Shown here: in pieces, positions 1 to 7,725 of the stretch
Position numbering within the stretch: the stretch's first letter is position 1
Layout: each line of letters begins with the position of its first letter
From: Actinomycetota bacterium
GTDB taxonomy: Bacteria; Actinomycetota; Thermoleophilia; UBA2241
Direction of reading: 5' to 3'
DNA: 17,406 nt
NCBI GenBank assembly: GCA_003132645.1
Contig: PKYM01000123.1
Span: 1,243 to 18,648, forward strand
Translations under genes and position numbers: made by a program
The notes under the pieces: model-generated
Seen by the model: only the letters and a program-made list of their open reading frames with translations
Database searches by the model: none
What the model was told of the DNA's origin: nothing

Positions 1-791
1 GTGGGACACGAGATCAGGTTGGGCCCCCGGCGGCGCAGCTCGAGCGCCTCGAGGATGGCCCAGGCGACCCGGACCTCCTCGACCGGGTCGCCGGTCAACG
101 AGACCCGCACGGTGTCGCCGATGCCGTCGCAGAGCAGCGCCCCGATGCCGACGGCGCTCTTGATCGTGCCAGACCACACCGTGCCGGCTTCGGTGACCCC
201 CACATGCAGCGCCGCGGCACTGCGCTGCGCGAGCGCCCGGTAGGCGGCGATCGTGTCGGGCACGCTCGAGCTCTTCACTGACAGCTTGAAGTCGGCGAAG
301 CCCCACTCCTCGAACCGCGCCGCGTAGCGCAGGGCGGCTTCGACGAGAGCGTCGATCGGCTTGCGGGTCGCCAAGTCGCGAAGCTCTCGCGGCAGCGACC
401 CGGAGTTCACTCCGATGCGGATGGCGGCGCCATGCTCGGCGGCCGCGCGCACGATCTCGCGCACGTGAACGTCGCTGCCGATCGTGCCGGGGTTGATACG
501 CACGCCGGCCGCGCCGCGCTCGAGCGCCACCACGGCCAACCGCCAATCGTAGTGGATGTCGGCGATGATCGGCAGCGGAGCGTGACGGACGACCTCGGCG
601 AAGGCCTCGGTGTCGGCCGCAGAGGGCAACGACACTCGCACGAGCTCGCTGCCGGCCGCCGCCAGCGCCCTCACTTGCTCGAGTGTCGCACGCGCGTCGC
701 CGGCAGGCGCGTTGGTCATGGATTGCACCACGACCGGCGCGCCACCGCCGATGGTGACGCCGCCGACGTGGATCTGCCTCGTGTCGCTCAT
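1..791 (-). CDS. ispG: 4-hydroxy-3-methylbut-2-enyl diphosphate synthase (IspG/GcpE), partial
   Basis: IspG is the [4Fe-4S] enzyme that converts methylerythritol cyclodiphosphate to HMBPP in the non-mevalonate isoprenoid pathway (cytosolic). The frame opens with ATG at 791 and runs off the left edge after 263 codons, so only the N-terminal barrel and the start of the cluster domain are present. Family hallmarks seen: VVQSMTN near residue 21, IIADIHYDWR (75-84), RINPGTIG (98-105), IRIGVNSGSLP (124-134), HVGVTEAG (196-203), GTIKSAVGIG (208-217), GIGDTVRVSLTGDPVEEV (223-240) and ISCP at 260-263. The Cys of ISCP is the first cluster ligand; the others lie outside the window. It is a housekeeping gene, 109 bases beyond the preceding gene, and probably marks the edge of the glycan cluster. 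No strong Shine-Dalgarno sequence precedes the ATG, and an in-frame TTG lies 6 bases upstream. Confidence 0.95.
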   Translation of the reverse strand, partial: MSDTRQIHVGGVTIGGGAPVVVQSMTNAPAGDARATLEQVRALAAAGSELVRVSLPSAADTEAFAEVVRHAPLPIIADIHYDWRLAVVALERGAAGVRINPGTIGSDVHVREIVRAAAEHGAAIRIGVNSGSLPRELRDLATRKPIDALVEAALRYAARFEEWGFADFKLSVKSSSVPDTIAAYRALAQRSAAALHVGVTEAGTVWSGTIKSAVGIGALLCDGIGDTVRVSLTGDPVEEVRVAWAILEALELRRRGPNLISCP

Positions 792-900
792 GACCAAAAG
801 GATACTACGCGCCCGCCGAGCTCACCATCGCGGCGAGCGGGTCGGGCGGGTCGGCGAGGCGCGGTCATGGCAAACGCCACGGTCTGGCGCCGCCGCCGCT

Positions 901-2772
901 TCAGGGCGCGGCCTGAGATACGGCGGCGAGCGCCACCCCCGCGGCTTGCCGGCGAAAGACGGCATACTGGGGTCTCACCAGAACGAGCCGGTAGCCGAGC
1001 CCGCCACAGTAGTGCCGCTCGAGATCGCGCCGGCTGAGACCGGCGGTGTGGACCACGCGCACGACGACATCGGGGAGCACGTGCTCCCGCTCGTAGTAGG
1101 CCAGCGTCGCCGGCGGCAGCGGTCCCGTGTCGTCGTTGACGTCGAGGCCCTTGGGGCTCGAGATCCAGACCGAGTTCGTGGCGACTCGGTGAGGCCAGAA
1201 CAGATACAGGGCCGGAGCCTGATAGAAGATGAGCAGCCGGTCGGCCGGCGAAGTCACGCGGGCGAGATCGGCGCGCAGCTGCTCCAGGTAGGCGGCGCGC
1301 ACGGGTGTGGTGCGGACGCCAGCGTAGGGGCCGCCGTGAACGGTCGCGGTCATCTGTGAGTAGGGCACCGCACGCGGCAAGAACTGGTATTGATAGACGA
1401 CCGTGACGGCGAGAATACCGGCGAGGCAGGCAAGCGTGAGGCCCGGCAGCAGCCTGCGCACGCGTCGGCCGTCACCGGCGGCCGGTGCCAGTGCCAGAGC
1501 CAGAAGAACCCCGCTCATGACCATCGCCGGCAGCAGGCCGACGTCCATTTGTACCCAGCCGTTGGCGCTCGAGTACCCGCTGACGAGCCCCGCGACAAGA
1601 GCCGGCAGATAGCCCCACACCAGCAGGCGCGTGGCGAGGCCACGGCGTTCGGCCGGCACGAAGAGGTAGAAGAAGGGCGCTGCCAAGCCGTAGATGACGC
1701 CGAAGCCGTCGGCACCCGACACAAGCTGCTCGCCGAAGGGCAGCAGCGCCAGCGCGGTGAGGACGAGGGCCAGCCGAGCGGCCGGCCAGCGACGGTACGC
1801 CAGCCAGACACACAGCCCCGCAACCACCACGAGCGGGTAGAGCTGCACGTGGCCCACCACGCCGGTCACGATATCCCGCAGTTTCGCGAGCCCGCTCGCG
1901 GCGTTGACCTCGCTCCAGCCCGCAAGCTGATAGTGAAGGCAGCGCAGCAGGTTGCCCACACCGAAGCCGACCAGCAGGAGTGCTTCGGCGGCCAGGGTGG
2001 CCCCGGCTCCGAGCGCCCAGGCACGCAGCGCCCGCCCACGCCGGTCCGGCACGGACCACGCGAGGCAGACAGCGGTCACGGGCAGCGCCACGACCAGCGT
2101 CGGGTAGGCGAAGACCGCCAAAGCCTGAGCCACCCCCGCCGCGGCGAGCCAGCCGACGCGGCCGCCGCCGACCACAGCGCGGGCACCGAGCGCCATGCCG
2201 ATCACCAGCAGTCCGGCGCCGATCGTGTTGTAGCTGAGGTTGGTCGTCGAGACGAAGACGAACGTCACGCAGACCAGCGAGGCGGCCAGCGCGTACTCCC
2301 AGCGGACCACCTTCTTGAGTCCGAGGCAGCCAACCAGTGCAACGATCGTCACCCACGCCAGGTACAGGTGCCGCGTGAAGAGGACGATGCCGCCGGCGCC
2401 CCCGGTGAGCCAGACGTAAAGCTTGACGAACGGGTAGACGAAGAACTGGGCCGCCTGCAGGGTGTTCATCTCGTCGACGAACGGCCGCGCGCCCAATGCC
2501 ATCCGGTAGGCCACCGCGACATAGAAGCCCTCGTCGGAGAGGTCGGTGCCAAGGAACAGGCGTCGCCACGTAAGGGTGAGCGCGGCCAGCGCCACGGTCA
2601 CTACGGCGGTGGCGAGCAGCGGCGGCGGAGCGAAGCGCCGCCGCGCGGCTCGCGCGGCCCGGCCGTCCGACGCGTCCTCTGCTGCCGGCCGTCCGCGCTC
2701 GCCGGCCGGCGGCGCCGGCACTCGTGCGAGGCGTGAGAGCCAGGTCACTTGAGCACGCCCCCGATGCCGCAC
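901..2772 (-). CDS. Polytopic membrane protein, GT-C/GT39-like putative glycosyltransferase
   Basis: The protein has 623 residues: a basic, Arg/Ala-rich N-terminus of about 50 residues, then roughly ten to twelve hydrophobic segments from about residue 52 to 465, then a soluble C-terminal domain of about 150 residues. The first large loop after the first hydrophobic segment holds GTDLSDEGFY (75-84) and FVDEMN (98-103). Paired acidic residues at this place are typical of GT-C enzymes that use polyprenyl-phosphate sugars, so I infer a membrane glycosyltransferase acting at the outer face. Specificity cannot be read. The GTG at 2772 has no good ribosome site. A GTG at 2748 preceded by CGGGGGCG about 8 bases upstream may be the true start (615 residues). 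It lies 37 bases after the radical SAM gene, probably in the same transcript. The acceptor is unknown; a non-catalytic membrane protein is possible. Confidence 0.7.
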   Translation of the reverse strand: MRHRGRAQVTWLSRLARVPAPPAGERGRPAAEDASDGRAARAARRRFAPPPLLATAVVTVALAALTLTWRRLFLGTDLSDEGFYVAVAYRMALGARPFVDEMNTLQAAQFFVYPFVKLYVWLTGGAGGIVLFTRHLYLAWVTIVALVGCLGLKKVVRWEYALAASLVCVTFVFVSTTNLSYNTIGAGLLVIGMALGARAVVGGGRVGWLAAAGVAQALAVFAYPTLVVALPVTAVCLAWSVPDRRGRALRAWALGAGATLAAEALLLVGFGVGNLLRCLHYQLAGWSEVNAASGLAKLRDIVTGVVGHVQLYPLVVVAGLCVWLAYRRWPAARLALVLTALALLPFGEQLVSGADGFGVIYGLAAPFFYLFVPAERRGLATRLLVWGYLPALVAGLVSGYSSANGWVQMDVGLLPAMVMSGVLLALALAPAAGDGRRVRRLLPGLTLACLAGILAVTVVYQYQFLPRAVPYSQMTATVHGGPYAGVRTTPVRAAYLEQLRADLARVTSPADRLLIFYQAPALYLFWPHRVATNSVWISSPKGLDVNDDTGPLPPATLAYYEREHVLPDVVVRVVHTAGLSRRDLERHYCGGLGYRLVLVRPQYAVFRRQAAGVALAAVSQAAP

Positions 2773-2809
2773 GGGAGGGGAAGGGCAGCACGACAGTCGG
2801 GCTCTCGAA

Positions 2810-3763
2810 TCACGCCGTGCCAGAGTCCGCGGCTGCGGTCGGCAACTGTTTGATTATCACGGCGTCCCGATCGCATCCGTCCTTGCAGGGCAGCGCGCAC
2901 CTCGTGTAACCGGGATTGAGTGAGAAGCCCGGCTCAAAGAGGTTCTTCATGCGGTAGTCAGCCAGATCACGTCCACCCACCACGTCGGCGAGCAAGGGGG
3001 AATATGTGTACGTGAACCCAGCCGCACAGGTGAAGACGTCGCCGTTGGGCAGGACGTTGACGTAGTTGCGGCCGGCCGAGCAAAGCTTCACAGAGCGGTC
3101 GGCGAAGTCCACCACGCCCCGGTCCGCGGCCAGGTAGCCGTCGAGGGCCTTGGCTTGCTCTTTCGAGCATTTGAACGCGGCGTCCACGCACGGATCGACG
3201 TGCAGGCCGATGTTCTTCGTGCGCAGCATGCTCCCTATCTGCTTGAGGACATCGAGGTTCTGGGGCGTCGCCACGACGTTGACATTGATGCGAAATCGCT
3301 CCTGCAGCTGGAGCACCTTCTGGATAAACTCCTCCTCACTCACGAACTCTCTGTGGAAAGACGCGTTGAGGTGAATCCTCTTCTTGACCCGTTCGTAGAC
3401 TTCGGGTCGTGCTGAAAGGTTCGTCACGACGCCGAGCACAGAGTGTTTGTCGGGCAACTCGTTGATGATCTCGGGGAGATCCTGATAGAGAAACGGCTCC
3501 CCTCCCGCAATGTAGACGCTGGCAGGCGGCAGCCTGTCGAAGGTCTCGAGCCAGTCGGCTCCCGTCCTCTCAGAGTCTTTGCCGAAGACGCTCGAGAAGT
3601 CGAACCGCGTGCAGATGGGACAATACGAGCAACGATAGTTGCAGCGAAACGTAGGCCAGAAGAGGACATGTAGCCTGTTGCGGAACACCCTCCGGTAGTA
3701 CGGCTTGAGGTAGAACTTCATTCGGGCCGGAAGAAATCGCTGCAAGGTCGCTGCGTCTACCAT
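2810..3763 (-). CDS. Radical SAM protein with C-terminal SPASM-like auxiliary cysteines
   Basis: This 317-residue cytosolic protein carries the radical SAM signature CNYRCSYC, giving the CX3CX2C ligands C41, C45 and C48. It also has the SAM-binding GGEP at 87-90. The C-terminal part has five more cysteines (C228, C246, C289, C293, C297) around NVLPNGDVFTC, the usual layout of SPASM/twitch domains that bind one or two auxiliary [4Fe-4S] clusters. Such proteins modify peptides, sugars or lipids; the substrate here is unknown. No short precursor-peptide gene is visible beside it, so a sugar or lipid-linked substrate is an inference from context. It follows the GT2 gene, with its ATG 8 bases beyond the GT2 stop side, and precedes a membrane glycosyltransferase. 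Its base composition is poorer in G+C than the flanks: a hand count of 3241-3360 gives 66 of 120. Confidence 0.88.
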   Translation of the reverse strand: MVDAATLQRFLPARMKFYLKPYYRRVFRNRLHVLFWPTFRCNYRCSYCPICTRFDFSSVFGKDSERTGADWLETFDRLPPASVYIAGGEPFLYQDLPEIINELPDKHSVLGVVTNLSARPEVYERVKKRIHLNASFHREFVSEEEFIQKVLQLQERFRINVNVVATPQNLDVLKQIGSMLRTKNIGLHVDPCVDAAFKCSKEQAKALDGYLAADRGVVDFADRSVKLCSAGRNYVNVLPNGDVFTCAAGFTYTYSPLLADVVGGRDLADYRMKNLFEPGFSLNPGYTRCALPCKDGCDRDAVIIKQLPTAAADSGTA

Positions 3764-3771
3764 GGCGCGAC

Positions 3772-4785
3772 CTACAGCCTGGGCTCAGCGAGCTCGTGCA
3801 GCTCCTGGTGCGCGTCAAGCGGGGATGAGAGCGCCGTCAGACTCGCGGGTGGGCGATCGAAATTGATGCGCTCGCTCTCAACGACGTGCGGTCGATGGTA
3901 GACCTGCGTCTGGATCGAGCCGATGTACTCCCCCAAGATGCCCATGAAGAAGAGCTGCACGCTGCCGAAGAAGTAGATGCCGATCAGCAGCGGCGCGAGG
4001 CCCAGGTCGAAGGTCTGCCAGAATACGAGTTTCAGCACGAGATAGATGAGCGAGATGCCCAGCGAGAGCACCGAGAGCAGAAAGCCAGCCATCATCGCCA
4101 GGCGCAGGGGCACCTTGGAGTGGTTGGTGATGCCCAGCATGGCGAGGTCGTACAACGTGTAGAAGTTGTTCTTGGTGATGCCGTGCTGCCGCCGCTGCTG
4201 AACGTAGGGTATCTCGGCGTGTTCGTAGCCCAGATCGCTGATAAGACCGCGGAAGTAGGGGTACGGGTCGTCGATGTCGCGCAACGAGTCGATCACGACC
4301 CTGTCGTACAGGCCGAAGCCTGTGAAATTCTCGATCAGCGGCACTTCGCTGAGGCGGTTGATGAGCCGGTAGTAGAGACCGCGCACAAAGAACATCGAAC
4401 GCTTTTCGAGGCTCTGCACCTTGACGGCTACGACGACCTTGTAGCCCTCTTCCCACTTGACGACGAAGTCGCGGATCAGCGCCGGCGGGTCCTGCAGGTC
4501 GGAGGCGATGTAGCAGACCGCGTCGCCGCACGCCTGCAGCAGGCCGTGGTAGGGAGAGCGCACATGACCGAAGTTGCGCGTATTGACGATCACCTTGACG
4601 TGCGCGTCCCTGGCACAGATCTCCCGCAGGATGGGCACGGTTCGGTCGGTCGAGGCGTTGTCGATGAAGATGTGCTCATAGTCGTAGCCCGGCAGCGCCT
4701 CGCAGACGGCGCGCACGCGCTCGCATAGCTCGGCGACGTTTTCCTCTTCGTTATAGCAGCCGCTCACGATGCTGATCGTGGTCAA
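3772..4785 (-). CDS. GT2 family polyprenyl-phosphate glycosyltransferase, GtrB/DPM1-like
   Basis: Family-2 glycosyltransferase of 337 residues, expected to move a sugar from a nucleotide donor to polyprenyl phosphate on the inner face of the membrane. Seen: the N-terminal SIVSGCYNEEENV (5-17), the IDNASTD donor loop (41-47), the metal-binding DLQDP (96-100), RRQHGITKNNFY (198-209), and two membrane spans at about 229-253 and 263-285 followed by GEYIGSIQTQVYHRP. This layout is that of GtrB, ArnC and bactoprenol glycosyltransferases. The start is TTG at 4785, supported by GAAGGGA five bases upstream. It overlaps the stop of the upstream gtrA-like gene by 4 bases (TTGA), which indicates translational coupling. 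The GtrA neighbour supports a lipid-linked sugar made here and used outside. The sugar transferred is not evident. Confidence 0.92.
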   Translation of the reverse strand: MTTISIVSGCYNEEENVAELCERVRAVCEALPGYDYEHIFIDNASTDRTVPILREICARDAHVKVIVNTRNFGHVRSPYHGLLQACGDAVCYIASDLQDPPALIRDFVVKWEEGYKVVVAVKVQSLEKRSMFFVRGLYYRLINRLSEVPLIENFTGFGLYDRVVIDSLRDIDDPYPYFRGLISDLGYEHAEIPYVQQRRQHGITKNNFYTLYDLAMLGITNHSKVPLRLAMMAGFLLSVLSLGISLIYLVLKLVFWQTFDLGLAPLLIGIYFFGSVQLFFMGILGEYIGSIQTQVYHRPHVVESERINFDRPPASLTALSSPLDAHQELHELAEPRL

Positions 4786-5264
4786 CGCGGTCCCTTCGTC
4801 GATGCAGTGAGCCGTTCACGACGGCCTGCCGGCCCGCCGAAGCTGAAGTACTTGTGAGCCACATAGCTTGCCACCACAACGGCGACCCCAAAGGCCGCCT
4901 GGATCGCGTAGGCATTCCACGGCAACCAGCGAACGGCCAGCGGAAAGGCGATCAAGTTGACGAGCATCGTCGCAACGTATACGGACGAAAACCGCGGCAG
5001 CTCCCGCCACACCCTGTTGTGGCTGCGAAAGACGACGAAGCGATACCAGACGTATGCGTTGGCGGTAGCGATGGTGTAGGAGATCACGAGAATCGGGGCG
5101 TAGCCGACGTGATGCGACAGCAGCGCGTACAACGCCGCCCAGATCGCGTAACCAAACACGGTGTTGAAGGCCCCGACCGCAAGGTATTGCAGCTTCTCCG
5201 CGTGCGGGACGAGAAACCGGGGGACGTAGCGGTCGGCGGCGGCCTCGATGGCTCGCCGGCTCAC
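4782..5264 (-). CDS. GtrA-like membrane protein (putative lipid-linked sugar translocation)
   Basis: Small membrane protein of 160 residues with four hydrophobic spans at about 26-48, 53-77, 92-114 and 116-138. It opens with LQYLAVGAFNTVFGYAIW (25-42) and has conserved NAYVWYRFVVFRS (69-81) and a closing VAHKYFSFG, the typical GtrA family pattern. GtrA proteins accompany GtrB-type glycosyltransferases and are thought to flip or help move polyprenyl-phosphate sugars across the membrane. The longer open frame reaches back to 5552 inside the FkbM gene, but I chose GTG at 5264. It overlaps the FkbM stop by GTGA, like other junctions in this cluster, and gives the usual family length. The downstream GT2 gene overlaps by 4 bases, so the pair is co-translated. 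Transport by this protein is family knowledge, not shown here. Confidence 0.9.
   Translation of the reverse strand: MSRRAIEAAADRYVPRFLVPHAEKLQYLAVGAFNTVFGYAIWAALYALLSHHVGYAPILVISYTIATANAYVWYRFVVFRSHNRVWRELPRFSSVYVATMLVNLIAFPLAVRWLPWNAYAIQAAFGVAVVVASYVAHKYFSFGGPAGRRERLTASTKGPR
4791..4797 (-). promoter_or_regulatory. Ribosome binding site of the GtrB-like gene
   Basis: GAAGGGA on the minus strand ends 5 bases before TTG 4785. It lies inside the end of the gtrA-like gene and supports the unusual TTG start. Confidence 0.75.
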
Positions 5265-6490
5265 GGCGCGGCTCGCTCGGCGGGGATGGCGTAGAGGACA
5301 CAGTCGAACCCGTCGGGACGGTGCGCTCGCAGGTGGAGACGGTAGTCCTCGGTCAGCTCTGCCACGAGGGCCGGTAACCGCCACAGGTCGGCCTGATGGT
5401 GATACGCCGACACGGCCAGGACGGGGCGTCGCTCGCGCAGCAGCTTCTGCGCGCCACGTAGCGCGTCGGCCTCGGCGCCCTCGACATCCATCTTGATGAA
5501 GCTCACGGCCGCGTCTTTGAGCGCGTCGTCGAGACTCACACACGCCACGCACCCGTCGTGCGGACCGTCGCCAGCAGTGGCCGACGTCGCCTGCGCATCG
5601 ACGAAGGCGCCGGCGGGCCCGAGTCCGGCGAAGCGCCGGCTGCCTGGCCCGTGGTCCGCCGCCGCTTGGTGAAGGCGCAGGCGAGCGCCGTACCGTCGCG
5701 CCAGCGTCGCCGTCGTGCGTTCGAGGGCCGCGAAGTTGCCGGCGTCGGGCTCGAAGGCATCGATGCTGGCGAACTCGGGACAGCGGGCGACAACCTCCTG
5801 TACGGTGTCGCCGTCAAACGCGCCGCAGTCGACGAAAACCTCGCCCGGGTGCAGCGTGAGCAGGTCAGACGGAAAGTACTGCTCAGGCACGGGATCGTCG
5901 AGGTCCGTGAAGTCGCCGCTCAGCCGCCAACGCGTCTGTCGCACGAACTCGTCGCTCGAAGCGAAGTCGGCCCATATTGAGGCCATTCGCGTCACCTCGT
6001 CGGCCGCCGCCAGGACAGCGCTCGGCCGCCCGGCTGCATAGCAGGGCAGCAGATCGGCAGCCTCCAGGCCCCAGGCGAGCCTGATCCACGAGACAACGTC
6101 ACGGCAACCGGACTCGTGGAGCTGTCTTGCGCTGTCGGCGAAGGCATGTCCGGGATTCCAGGCCGCGACCACGAACGAGCCTTGGGCGCCATGGCGAGCC
6201 GCCGCCTCGCCCGGGGCCAGCACGGGGGTGCCGTGCACCCGCGTGCCCCACAGACGTGAGTCGTTGTCGGCGAACGCCGCGGGCGGAGCGCCGGCAGCCG
6301 CGAGTGCGGCGCGCAGGCGCCGACCAAGACCGCCCGCGCCGAACAGAACCACGGGCGGCGCATCGTCGGCGGTCATACGCCGCGCGACTTCGATCTCGCG
6401 CGCGCGGGCCTCCGCCCGGCTCTCGGCGAGCAGCGGCGCAAGAGTCTCGACGGCGTAGTTCACCCTAGATGCCACGAGCCTCGATGACAT
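5261..6490 (-). CDS. FkbM family methyltransferase with N-terminal Rossmann-like domain
   Basis: A 409-residue protein. The C-terminal half is an FkbM-type SAM-dependent methyltransferase: VFVDCGAFDGDTV (218-230) is SAM motif I, DAFEPD (244-249) follows, and FIKMDVEGAE (331-340) is the FkbM signature. FkbM enzymes usually O-methylate sugar or polyketide hydroxyls. The N-terminal part (about 45-150) looks like a separate nucleotide-binding Rossmann domain with VLFGAGGLGRRL (48-59) and FADND (73-77), as in PglD-like or sugar-acceptor modules. ATG at 6490 lies 26 bases inside the end of the neuB-like gene, and its GAGGA is too close to be a good ribosome site. GTG at 6475 or 6463 are alternatives. 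The GtrA-like gene overlaps its stop (GTGA). The target sugar is unknown. Confidence 0.9.
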   Translation of the reverse strand: MSSRLVASRVNYAVETLAPLLAESRAEARAREIEVARRMTADDAPPVVLFGAGGLGRRLRAALAAAGAPPAAFADNDSRLWGTRVHGTPVLAPGEAAARHGAQGSFVVAAWNPGHAFADSARQLHESGCRDVVSWIRLAWGLEAADLLPCYAAGRPSAVLAAADEVTRMASIWADFASSDEFVRQTRWRLSGDFTDLDDPVPEQYFPSDLLTLHPGEVFVDCGAFDGDTVQEVVARCPEFASIDAFEPDAGNFAALERTTATLARRYGARLRLHQAAADHGPGSRRFAGLGPAGAFVDAQATSATAGDGPHDGCVACVSLDDALKDAAVSFIKMDVEGAEADALRGAQKLLRERRPVLAVSAYHHQADLWRLPALVAELTEDYRLHLRAHRPDGFDCVLYAIPAERAAP

Positions 6491-7544
6491 TCCTCAGGCT
6501 CTCATGGTGGGCATAGGGGCTGTCGATGGCGTCGATGGTGATGGCCTGGTCGGCAACGACCGAGCGCAACAGCACCTCGCCTCGCATCAGCTCCCGGCAC
6601 GAGATCTGCCCTTTCTGCAGCGGGATCGCGAGATAGACGTCGTCGTCTGTGAGAGCGTGTGCGGCCGGCAGGTCGCGGCGCGCGTAGACGCCCCGCACGA
6701 GACCGTTCAGATACTCGATCTCGGGACGGCTGCAGGTGCGCCAGCTGTCACCAGTGGGGCCGCACATCTCCTGGGCCTTCTTCCAGGCCTTGAACCAGGT
6801 GTCAACCTGCTCCGGCAGCGAGCAATACGGCGAGACTACGACTCCGCCGGCGTCAATGTCGACATGCCGCTCGAAAGTGCGAGCCCCCTTCGCGTAGGCA
6901 ATCGTGATCGAGCTCGTCCAGTCCTGGCACTCATGCGACGACAGCCCGATGGTGTGGTTGGGATACCGCGTGCGCAGAAAGTCGATCTGGTTGAGCTGCA
7001 AGTCCTCGTCGCCGCAGGGGTACAACGAGACGCAGTGGTTGATGGCCAGGGGGACGTTACGGTTCTCGAAGAACGTCACGAGATCGTCCAGGTCCTTGAG
7101 CGAGCAGCCCCCGGTGCTGACCATCACCGGCTGGCGCAGGCTGGCCAGCTTCTCGATGAGCACCCAGTCGTTGCCGTCGGAGCTCGCAAGCTTGAGGATC
7201 TGCACGCCGAGCTCTCGGCAGAGATCGACCGAGGCCTCATCGAAAGGCGTCGCCATGGTGACGCAGCCCGCCTTGCGGATGGCCTCGACCAGCACGCCGT
7301 AGTCGTCGTTGGACAGACGCGTGGCCAGCGTCTTTTGAATGTAGCGGATGTCGTCGCGCTCGCGGAAGTCCTTGTGGATGAAGTGCTCCACGTCGCGCAA
7401 CTGCAGCTTGATCGCGGCGCGAATGTTGTTGAACCGCACCACTCTCGAATAGGCCGTGATGATGTCGAGTCCTCGCCGGACGTCGCCCCCATGGTTGTTG
7501 GCGAGTTCCAAGACGAATAGATCTTCAAAGATATCCCGGTTCAT
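6465..7544 (-). CDS. NeuB-family synthase (sialic/nonulosonic acid synthase-like) with SAF domain
   Basis: A 359-residue TIM-barrel synthase of the NeuB/SpsE family, which condenses phosphoenolpyruvate with an N-acetylhexosamine-type aldose to make a nine-carbon keto acid. Seen: LELANNHGGD (12-21), AAIKLQ (43-48), TPFDEASVD (99-107), LKLASSD (117-123), MVSTGG (141-146), NHCVSLYP (169-176), GLSSHE (200-205), FERHVDID (224-231), and a C-terminal SAF/antifreeze-like domain from about 284. Several motif residues depart from the classic forms (for example ERH instead of EKH, SSH instead of SDH), so the substrate may not be ManNAc. The ATG at 7544 is chosen because GGAGG sits 5 bases upstream; a GTG at 7550 overlaps that site. 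No CMP-sugar synthetase or epimerase is in the window. It is the first gene after a 181-base gap. Confidence 0.86.
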   Translation of the reverse strand: MNRDIFEDLFVLELANNHGGDVRRGLDIITAYSRVVRFNNIRAAIKLQLRDVEHFIHKDFRERDDIRYIQKTLATRLSNDDYGVLVEAIRKAGCVTMATPFDEASVDLCRELGVQILKLASSDGNDWVLIEKLASLRQPVMVSTGGCSLKDLDDLVTFFENRNVPLAINHCVSLYPCGDEDLQLNQIDFLRTRYPNHTIGLSSHECQDWTSSITIAYAKGARTFERHVDIDAGGVVVSPYCSLPEQVDTWFKAWKKAQEMCGPTGDSWRTCSRPEIEYLNGLVRGVYARRDLPAAHALTDDDVYLAIPLQKGQISCRELMRGEVLLRSVVADQAITIDAIDSPYAHHESLRNVIEARGI

Positions 7545-7725
7545 CTGCACCTCCAGGGCCGCCGGATCGGGCCGCGCCCACCTGGCCGACTCCCTGCTTG
7601 TGTCGGCACATTCGAGCCTGAACTCAAGTAGTCTCCGCTGGCAACGCCCCGGGGATGACGTTCGACTTGTCCCGCGATGGCTGCCCCGTCCGTCGGGCCC
7701 CCACGAGGGCCGCGACGCGCTCGCC
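7545..7725. other. Intergenic gap between the two gene blocks
   Basis: This 181-base stretch separates the right block from the neuB-like gene and is the largest internal gap among otherwise overlapping genes. It holds the neuB ribosome site (7550-7554). It also contains a small 5-bp hairpin (7696-7700 with 7707-7711) just past the methyltransferase stop; no T-run follows it on the minus strand. I see no convincing -35/-10 pair, although this is the natural place for a second promoter. No coding sequence is supported. Confidence 0.5.
7550..7554 (-). promoter_or_regulatory. Ribosome binding site of the neuB-like gene
   Basis: GGAGG on the minus strand lies 5 bases before ATG 7544 and overlaps the alternative GTG at 7550. 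This decides the start in favour of ATG. Confidence 0.85.

Noticed and set aside
792..810. TAGTAT as a -10 box for ispG on the minus strand
   Set aside because: The element resembles a -10 hexamer, but no -35 match is found at a proper distance and it would leave almost no leader.
1390..2736. Plus-strand open frame of 448 codons
   Set aside because: It is antisense to the polytopic membrane protein, and its product is rich in Arg, Gln, His and Glu with no domain. It is a codon-bias shadow.
6465..7544. Firm call as N-acetylneuraminate synthase (sialic acid pathway)
   Set aside because: Key motifs are altered and neuA/neuC partners are absent, so only the family can be named.
7696..7711. Hairpin after the methyltransferase stop as a terminator
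   Set aside because: The stem is only 5 bp with no following T-run, in a G+C-rich region where such stems are expected by chance.
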